A stretch of 64,000 nt of DNA. Origin: Cristatella mucedo. Taxonomy: Eukaryota; Bryozoa; Phylactolaemata; Cristatellidae. This document shows, piece by piece, positions 56,377 through 64,000 of this stretch. The stretch covers positions 2,731,501 to 2,795,500 of the forward strand of contig WPIO01000020.1 of assembly GCA_009760855.2 (NCBI GenBank). Direction: 5' to 3'. The stretch's first letter is position 1. The number at the start of each line of letters is the position of its first letter. The position numbers and the translations under genes are program-made. The notes below the pieces were generated by a model that saw nothing but the letters and a program-made list of their open reading frames with translations, searched no databases and had not been told where the DNA came from.

Positions 56377-56909
56377 TATCCTGGTATAAGCAAGCCTGAA
56401 TTTTAGCAGTGCTATATAGCTGAAAGTAAGCAGACTTGACTGAGGAACTGATGCAGTTGTCTTATGAAAGGTCACTTTGGAACAGGACACCTAGATGTGC
56501 AGATTCAGCAGGAAATATGCTGGCAGAGAATATTTTGAGTGTTAGCTACTTCAATTTCTGAATAGCAGTTGGTTTGCCCATAACTAGTAAGTTGGTTTTT
56601 ATCATCATTCTAATTAAGAAAATTTGCTGCCATATATGTGCAGATGTCGTCAATATTTGCAGCAAGGGAGTTGAGAGAATTTGTAGTGCTTGAGGGCTGA
56701 GAGGGACCAAAGCAGAGGTACAACTGATTGTCATCTGCATAGAAGTGAAAACCTAGATTGTGCCTGGCAATCATATCGACAAGAGAAAGAGGAAGAGTAT
56801 AGAGGAAGAGTATAAACTGTGAACAGAATGGGACCAGGCATAGAGTCGCGAGGTACCTAGTATCTTGGAATTTTTGCAGAATATCTTTGTCTACTGTCAC
56901 AATACTCTG

Positions 56910-57391
56910 TGTGGTTTGGTCGCACAGCAGAGAGACAGCCGATGCCCAACACTGACAGTTTATTACTAACGCACGGAGCCGAAGAGCGCACGGCTCCCCT
57001 CGGCCCCTGCTCTCACACGACCCCTCTCCCCTGGTTGACTCCGATGACTCCTCGACCACAACGGTGCACCGGCCGACCCTGATGGTGAATCCACCATCTG
57101 GCCACCAGCTGGTCCATGCCACATCAAAGGCGGGGACCATAGCAGTGCACTGGCCGACCCTGATGGTGAATCCACCATCTGGCCACCAGCTGGTTACCGG
57201 CCTGTGTCCATACCACATCACAGGCGGACCACAGCTGTGCACCGGCCCCTCTCGGTGGTGCTTCTAACAGCTCACCAGTGGCTTATCAGACATACAATAC
57301 ATAAATACAAACTACACGCTCCCTTGACCTTACGGTCACAAGTCAGGAGCCGGCATACAATATATACATACATACGTCCATACGAACTACA
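56910..57391 (-). mobile_element. Solo LTR (482 bases) nested in A13
   Basis: On plus the element starts TGTGGTTTGG and ends GAACTACA, the TG...CA ends of an LTR, flanked on both sides by CTCTG, a 5-base target duplication. Flanking LINE sequence is continuous with A1 when the element is removed. On the minus strand an AATAAA signal is followed by about 60 bases to the CCACA end, as in an R-U5 region, so I place it on minus. Internal repeats of 81-92 bases start at 57064, 57145 and 57237 (GTGCACCGGCC). No internal retrotransposon genes, so it is a solo LTR. Confidence 0.85.
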
Positions 57392-58324
57392 CTCTGGAGT
57401 CTCCCACTGAGTTAGGGTCTGAAAAATTGCAGCAATACTGATCCCCAGGCGAGATGAGAGGCACTCGAGATGGACTTGACGATTGATAGTATCAAAAGCA
57501 GAAGGAAAAATGAGCAAAATAAGCAGAGACTCCACCCAAGTCTGCATTCCTAAGAAGGTTGTTGCACACTAGAAGCAATGCTGGCTCTGAGGAGTAATTA
57601 GCTCTTAAATCAGACAAGAACTTACTTGTTAGGTTTATAGTTTTGATATATTAGGTCATATGGTCAGCCACGACTCGTTCCTGTGGCTTTGATAGGAACG
57701 ATAGAAGGGAGACTTAGAGGTATTTGATTAATTTCTCTTTGTCTAGTGTTTCTTTCTTGAATAGTTGCCTGACTACAGCCTTTTTTGAAAGATGCTGGGA
57801 CATTTCCTGAGGCTGAAGACATATTTACGACATGCGTTATATTTGGCAGCAGCAGATATATACACAGTAGAAGCAGGACAGTGCGAATAGGGTCTAGAGG
57901 ATTAGTTGACTTCTTTGATTGGGATATGAACTTCAGGATGAGATCGCTTATGGCCTCATTGAATGTAGTTTCGGACAGCATGCAAATTAGTTTCATTCCA
58001 GCACATCATTTAACTTTCGATAAAAAAGGTGTATTCAGCATTTTGTGAATACATTATCCTTGTGGCATTCGAAAATGCATGTGATTGAAAGTTTGCTTCG
58101 TCACAAAAATAATTTATATTCAATGGCGACGACTTCAAGCTTCGTAATATCGCCGGCTTCAGGGCACTTAGTGAAAGAATGCATCAAGACACATATTCAG
58201 TTGTTAGAGTGTGTGTTATTCAGATAGCTATTAGCCATAATCGCAGGGAATTTTGTTCCACAAGCGCTAAACGAATCTCACCGATGAGAAGTTTATAAGA
58301 CTCTTAGCAGTCATCTTGTAAGCA

Positions 58325-59350
58325 TAAATGTATGCCTGCATCTCCGTCTGCACCTCTACAAGGCCAAAAACTATGATGTTGTTACTCAAGAGAGTTACAT
58401 ATAGCGCACTCAAAGCCTGAGAGGCTTTTAGTAGGCATTTGGCACTCGATAGCCTCCATCTCTCGAAAAAGAGAAAGAGTGAGAAGCATAGCTGAGCCTG
58501 GAAAAGTGTTGAGGTAGTGAGTAGCACGGAGGTAGCCGCTCAGGAAGGCTGGAATGGATTTGCTGTAGTCCGTAGCGTGACAGTAGACGTCGGAGCGTCG
58601 TAAGAATTTTGGAAGAGAGTTCCACAGTCTAGGACCTGCAGAGCAGACGTTTTCGTCACTAACGCTCTTTAAGTTGAGGGATGGAACAACTAATGGATTG
58701 TCCGTAGAGGACCCGATGGCGTGAGGAGGCTGAAACTGGTGCAGTTGTTAGGCTGGCATGCTGAAACTACGTCGCGGCGGGCCTTCTGAGTACTTTACAA
58801 ACCACTTTAATCTGTAACCGCTGATCAACCAGCAACCGTCCAAGCTCTTTCAGCAAAAGACACGCAAAGTCAAACCTCTGGGATTAGTTAACTAGCCTTG
58901 TAGCAGTTTTCATTACCAGCTGCAGTGGCCCGGTGGCTTTTTTGATAGCCTAGACAAAACGAGATTGCAATAATCCAGCCAAGAATGAAGTGGAGAGCTA
59001 GCTGAACTATTTGCATGCCCTCGTGATAGAAAGTCCCTAATCTTAGATGGGGATCGGACGTGATGATTAGCTGTGAATGTGGTCTTCTTAAAGAAGCTTT
59101 CAAAATTTAGTCACCAGTCAAAATACGACACCTAAATTGCAACCGCATGGTGAGAGCAGCACTAAAAGATCACCTATTATTAGAAGAACAAATTATTGCA
59201 GTCCAGCCAAATTATTCGGGTGTCGTATGAGTAGTGGTAACGTTTTGTCTCGTTAAATTCAAGGAAATAGGCCGACATCCAGGATCGAATGTCTGCAAAG
59301 CAAATATTCAGTTTCTCTGGTGCTGCAGCAGATGCCGACAGTTTAAACGA
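58325..59350 (-). mobile_element. LINE family B, RT C-terminus to 3' end
   Basis: Reading minus from 59350: FADIRSWMSAYFLEFNETKR (end of the RT palm region), the C-terminal region with the GGCCACTGCAGCTGG segment near 58918, then the family B 3' UTR to a CATCTCCGTCTGCACC end. Frame breaks throughout. Confidence 0.75.
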
Positions 59351-59351
59351 C

Positions 59352-59910
59352 AAATAATAATAATAATACACTTGATAAAGCTCCCTCGGAGAATTCAATC
59401 TCTTTCTTGTCTTTACATTTGCTGCAAAGGGAAACGCGATTGAACGGTGAGTACTATCATGCTTGATAAACACTATGAACAACGTGGTTAGGAGTGACAT
59501 GCACAGGATCAGCATGCAAGTATGGTTAGTGGCAGCATGCACAGTGTCAGCAAGCATAAGCGCATGAAGGACGAATCACAGGGACCCACTAAATACTGTC
59601 CTAAATATGTGCTTTTAATTTCTTTTTAAATGTGGTCAAGTCAGGGGATGTTCTGACACAAGTCGGGAGGGAGTTCCAGGCTTTGGGAGCATACGAGGTA
59701 AATGCACGGTCTCCAAAGGATTTGAGGTTTGTACGAGGTATTGCTGAACTGTTAGATTCTGAAAAGCGGGTGGTACGATGCTTGGCCTGGCGGGAGAGTA
59801 GATCGGAGAGATGGACTGGAGCCAAAGAATGAAGTGACCTAAAAGAGAGCTACAAAACCTTGAAGTCGATCTGTTGCTTCACTGGTAGCCAGTGCAGGTC
59901 GACGAGAAGT
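59352..59910 (-). mobile_element. LINE family A copy A14, C-terminus and 3' end
   Basis: AATAATAATAATACACTTG tail, hairpin, 3' UTR and a minus frame (FGDRAFTSYAPKAWNSLP, TCVRTSPDLTTFKKKLK). It stops at the LHWLPV block near 59910 and abuts family B at both ends. Confidence 0.88.
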
Positions 59911-59939
59911 ACAATGCAAATCGCCAGCATGAAAGCGAC

Positions 59940-60600
59940 CGCAGATTCTAATGGCCCGAGTAACTTTTTTCAAGAGGTCGAGTATAAATGAAAAAATAGA
60001 GGGCAAACCATCGCGTTACTCCAAGGTTTATTGATCTTGTGGATGAGACATGGCACCCGAAGCGATATGGATTGAACACGACAAGACGAGTACGATTTGA
60101 ACCACGCCGGTTCCTCATCTGCCAGACTGATCGTTGTTCCCAATCAGTCAAGTAGTATGCAATGATCAATCGTGTCGAAGGCAGTCGATGTATCTATATC
60201 CCTAGGGGAGCGACCTTTCCGTCATCGTTGCCGTGTAGGATGCCCTTGGTTATAATGAGAAGAGCAGTGTGGGCGAGTGGTTTCGAGTGAATCCCTACCA
60301 ACATTTTTCTGACAATACTAACTTTTGAAAGTGCGCTACAAGCTGCCAAGCGACAATTCTCTCAAGAATCGTTGAAGTAAAATAAAAAAGGAAAACCGCA
60401 CGATAGTTTTCTCGGTCCTCTTAATCTAACCAAGGCCATTCAAGTATCAGTCCAATGATGGCCAATTGGAAGGAATGGGTACAGCCATGTTTTCAGAGAG
60501 GCGTTAACAATCTCAGTTATGGCTGGGCTAAATTTGTGTGTCAGTGAAGACCAGAGAAGAGATGGCACGAGGTCTTCAGAAGACGAGCTCATTTTACTAG
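59940..60600 (-). mobile_element. LINE family B, RT fragment
   Basis: Reading minus: SSSEDLVPSLLWSSLTHKFS and ITEIVNASLKTWLYPFLP (RT start), then TAFDTIDHC near 60155 (catalytic motif A), then YLTDWEQRSVWQM. These are L2/CR1-type RT blocks in the right order. Decayed. Confidence 0.75.
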
Positions 60601-60860
60601 ACTTGTAACAGTTTTTACCACCAGCTGCAGTAGCCCGGTGGGGTTTCATGGTAGCCTAGCCAAAACGGAATTGCAACAATCCAGCCAAGAATGGCTGAAG
60701 AGTTTTTTAAATAATTAGCCAAGGTAGCCACGTCATACGTAATAGACCCGAAAAATCTCTAAAGGAAGGTAACCGGTCGCGATGCAATAACTGCTTTAGT
60801 CGGATGGGGCTTTATGGAGGCATGAGCGTTATCAATTTTTAGTGATACAAGCTGAATTAT
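60601..60860 (-). mobile_element. LINE family B, C-terminal piece, out of order
   Basis: CACCAGCTGCAGTAGCCCGG and CCAAAACGGAATTGCAACAA match the C-terminal region at 58.9 kb but lie on the 5' side of the RT start, so a rearrangement or second insertion is needed. Confidence 0.6.
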
Positions 60861-63355
60861 TCGGCCGTGCTGTTAATATCTATTGAAAGAAACCTCGCAA
60901 TGTTGGCTTGCAAATTGTTCACCATCTTATGATTCTGTTTTGGGTCTGGCTGACAGGAATTCAGTTTTCGAGTGTCGAAAATTCCCGGCTTTTCTAAGCA
61001 TCTGAATCGGACGAGAAAGAGGATGCTGCAATTGGCTAGACCGTCATCAGACTCAGACCTCCTAATCAGGTTTTTAAAAATGCGCTTAACGTGGCACATC
61101 CTTCGAAGTCATTTTGTGAATTGAAAGGAATCTTCACGACGCTGTGCACAAGCAGAATATGTGGGAACGTTCGCGTTAAGGGCACTCTTAAGTTTCATGT
61201 TCACAGCATCAGTGAGGGTATCGAGGCTGTCGGTCGAGTCTGGCTGCAAATCAAAAAGACCTGCCTTACGGATTTAAAGAATCTTAGAATTTTGAACATT
61301 TGCGATTGCGACTACATAAACCATATATATGAAGCACACAGTTTGATCCCAGTGGGTTTTGGGCGAGTCTTCTTTTTTAGAATTGTGTATGAAAGATGAA
61401 TAGGCTGGAATTCTGCACTTCAACATCTACAAGTTTTTTTCAGCAATAGCTTGTCTACGAAATAGCCTCTAAGTAAGGCCTTTAAGACCTTGACTGCCAC
61501 AATCAGCTTCAGCAGCTACCGGAAGAAGTTGTCAGACGGCTGCATAGAGGCTAGTATGACTGTAAAGTCAGTGTCATATGTGCGTGCTTCTTCTGCTGTT
61601 CTAATTAGCCGTGTGCCCGGTCACTAATCTATGCCTTACGTGCAACCTATGGTTAGGCAATCGACACAGCGAAGCCTACTCCTCACCTTGGCCAATAGTT
61701 AAGCCATTAACGAAGCGCTGCGTCAGGCCTCTAATGTAGGCCAGGAAGGATACTCTAACAGTTTACATGAATGAGGACTCACACAGCAGCCCACTCATAG
61801 TGGCGTGTCCAGGTGGAATGGCTGCCATTTTCCACGACTAACGTTTCGGTAGCGACTTGAATTGCCTCTAATAGATGGTCCTGGACCGTCAACAACGATT
61901 AAATCTTGTCCTATATTGACTCAGCATGCAACCGACGAGTACGTTTCTAGCAAATACAGTGGTCCGTGATACAAACTTTATTACTTGTGGGTCGTGCCCT
62001 CTACACAAAAATCGGACGAGTCTTGCTCTCCCGCCTGAAAATCATGGCTCTGGCGCTGTCTCCGCGACTGCGTATACCGAAAAGTCTCACCACGGATCTT
62101 GATTTTTTTTTCGAATCGTGCTATTCCCCTTACTGACCGCCAACACCAAAAGATAGAACGAAGGGAAAGAAGCAAAAAAGCTTGCAAACAATGCTTCACT
62201 GAATAATGTGTGTAGATGAGTTCAGTCTCCGTGCGACTGTAAGTGTGCTCAAGCAGATCTGGGTATGTAGGCTATGGGATGTTCGTTGTCGGATGCTGTC
62301 TAACCTTATTCGTTTCGGTAAAGAGCAGAGCTAACTAGTTTTTGGAGATACTGGCTTAAGTAGGATCACGCTTACGATCTAAAACAGAGCGTAAGATATT
62401 TTTATTCAACCTGCGACTGGTGCTATACAATTTGTGGCAATGGGTGAGGTCAAAGAACCACACGCTGAATACAATTGGTTCGGACAGTATCTGGAGGTAC
62501 GCGCAAGGTGCTGATGGGTACGAAGGGGAGACAACTCATTTATTTCACGTGCGGATAACAAAACTATACAAATGCACAGCAATGTGAGGCCAATTAAGAG
62601 CTTGCAGCAGGCAATGTCGCTCACCGTAACCGGCTAAAGCTATTTTGCAACAACGTAAAGAAATTTTTTAAATCATCTGAAATTTACTTCTGGCATTCAC
62701 TTTTTGACCCGTATGATAATCTAAAATAAATCTTTTCCTTTTGTTTGTCCGGGTCACCATTCCGTTTAGTTTTCGTTGCTACCCCATTGTGCTGTTCATA
62801 ACTAATATTCTCCACATTGTAAAGATACCTGAACATGGCCGCTGTAAGTACACTTGGAATTTTGGGCCCACAATAGGTAGTATTAGGTATTACATTTATA
62901 TTTATATTTTATATATTTAATTTTCATGTTAGGTATTAGGTAGATTGAAGCCTCCGGGATTGCTACACAAATTCCACAACGTAGCAGCAATGAATATTTG
63001 TACCGTATGCAGTGAGTAGAATTCTGCTAGCTCATTTGGTTTCTCTGCCTGGCTTTTTGAAGACCAAAAGTACCGAAAAGCCGCTGCACAGACACTTACG
63101 TAGCTTCATATAAAGCAGCCAGCTGGATCTAAGCACGATCAGATAACGAGAAAGCAGCAGTCAGTTATTAGCAATGCTGAGAACACTGCTTAGCTGTACC
63201 CTAAGCTGGCTCATTATTAACGGGAGTGTAGTGAGGGAAATTGCTACTGTTAACCTAGAATATTTCGATAGTGATAGGTTGACCACACTAGCACAATTAC
63301 ATGCAATGTGATATAACGTAAACCTCTCCGCCAGTACCTCTCCGCAGAGCAACAA
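60861..63355. other. Unassigned stretch of 2.5 kb
   Basis: No recognised gene, element or RNA. Frames up to about 100 codons (61091-61399) show no domain. AT-rich sequence near 62885-62940. Confidence 0.4.
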
Positions 63356-63359
63356 GCAC

Positions 63360-63980
63360 TAAGCGGATGTTGCGTAGTAGAGTTTTCTATAGCGCACTCG
63401 AAGCCTAAGCTTCTGTCGGTACACATGCGGTAGCCGGCAGACTTTACCTCGTGAAAACAAGAAAAAGCGAGAACCGTGAGTAAGTCAGCAAGGCAGCCGA
63501 GGAAGTAGGTAACAGGGAAGTAGCTGTTCAGGCGACTGGAAAGGATAATTCACATTCAGCAGCAGGATAATGTTTGTCGTTTCGTAAGAAATGTATGCCG
63601 TGTTGAAAGATCAGTGTACAGCCATCGGAAGAGCCGATGTATCGCATGGGATCCCAGAATTACAATTTTTATATGAGAGAGCATGAAACTGGCTGCTGGT
63701 AGCATGCAAGCTAGCCGTGACTGAGGATGTGAGGTACTGAGTGGTCATTCTGTAGCACTTTCCTGGCCTTGGCTGAATTTTAGCGCGAAAAAGAGCTGTT
63801 TGGAGGCGGGCTAGAAATCTTTGTCCTGGAGCAGTGAGCCAGAGAGGAGCGTCAGTGCGGTTAGAGAGCAAGAGCTTAAGAGCAAGCCAGGAAGCTCTGA
63901 GACCAGCGGGGGCGATTCGGCCTTTAGAATTGGTCCGATACCCGCGGGAGCTGCTGATTGATGTTGGCTGGCCAGTCAAC
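63360..63980 (-). mobile_element. LINE family B, 3' part, decayed
   Basis: TATAGCGCACTCGAAGCCTA, CGGTAGCCGGCAGACTTTAC and GTCAGCAAGGCAGCCGAGG match the family 3' UTR and C-terminus. Sequence is diverged toward the window end and may continue beyond it. Confidence 0.6.
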
Positions 63981-64000
63981 CTCCGCCATCACTCTGTCCA

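Larger units (their letters stand above)
55200..58010 (-). mobile_element. LINE family A copy A13, with two nested insertions
   Basis: Reading minus from 58010: linker and RT start (NPLDPIRTVLLLLCIYLLLP), decayed middle RT, YADD-like motif in FHFYADDNQLYLCFGPSQ (56.75 kb), C-terminal region and 3' UTR with hairpin near 55235. It is interrupted by LINE family B at 55921-56376 and a solo LTR at 56910-57391. Many frame breaks. Confidence 0.85.

Noticed and set aside
57064-57240. Repeat pair taken at first for coding repeats
   Set aside because: It lies entirely inside the solo LTR and its frames are short and unrelated to any protein.

Overview
The window looks like gene-poor, repeat-rich nuclear DNA from an invertebrate animal. 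It has GT-AG introns, long microsatellites, many truncated non-LTR retrotransposons, tRNA-derived SINEs and a solo LTR. There is no operon structure, no rRNA and no free-standing tRNA gene that I could support. The species cannot be fixed from the sequence. A lophotrochozoan or flatworm-like genome is my guess, held weakly.

One gene is well supported. It lies on the minus strand and covers most of the window, from about 48.5/45.4 kb down past the left edge. I assembled eleven coding exons by hand: 45101-45363, 41010-41205, 39941-40032, 29090-29201, 28111-28215, 11371-11570, 6076-6259, 5532-5701, 1965-2070, 1730-1797 and 1221-1322. From exon 2 onward every junction is consistent in codon phase. 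The product is a LIV-1 subfamily ZIP metal transporter (SLC39 family), closest in layout to ZIP4/ZIP12. Its parts in order are a signal peptide, a helix-rich Cys-containing ectodomain, a His-rich linker, a PAL-motif domain, TM1, TM2, TM3 and the start of the His-rich cytosolic loop. About 529 codons are present. The exons for TM4-TM8, which carry the metal site, must lie left of the window. The first exon sits in a roughly 2.1 kb segmental duplication (45128-47330 and 48336-50385). Neither copy is intact: the near copy has an 11-base local duplication that shifts the frame, and the far copy keeps the frame but loses the 3' end of the exon and its donor.

Nearly everything else is repeats in introns and upstream DNA. 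LINE family A (L2/CR1-like, ATT-repeat tail, conserved 3' hairpin) has at least fourteen copies. LINE family B (also L2/CR1-like, tail of TTACA repeats) has about eight. SINE-1 has a tRNA-like head and a 3' end resembling that of LINE family A. SINE-2 has a tRNA-like head and a different conserved body. Nesting is common: family A in family A (19.2-20.7 kb), family B and a solo LTR in family A (55.2-58.0 kb), a SINE-1 in family A (25.8 kb), and two insertions of only 40-70 bases of LINE 3' end (23.35 and 26.24 kb). Large microsatellites (CA, GA, GACA and a 10-base unit) sit at 2.5, 4.9, 29.9, 33.1, 35.2, 41.6, 45.9, 46.6-47.1, 47.3-48.1 and 49.7-50.1 kb. The right-hand 14 kb holds only repeats and unassigned DNA.
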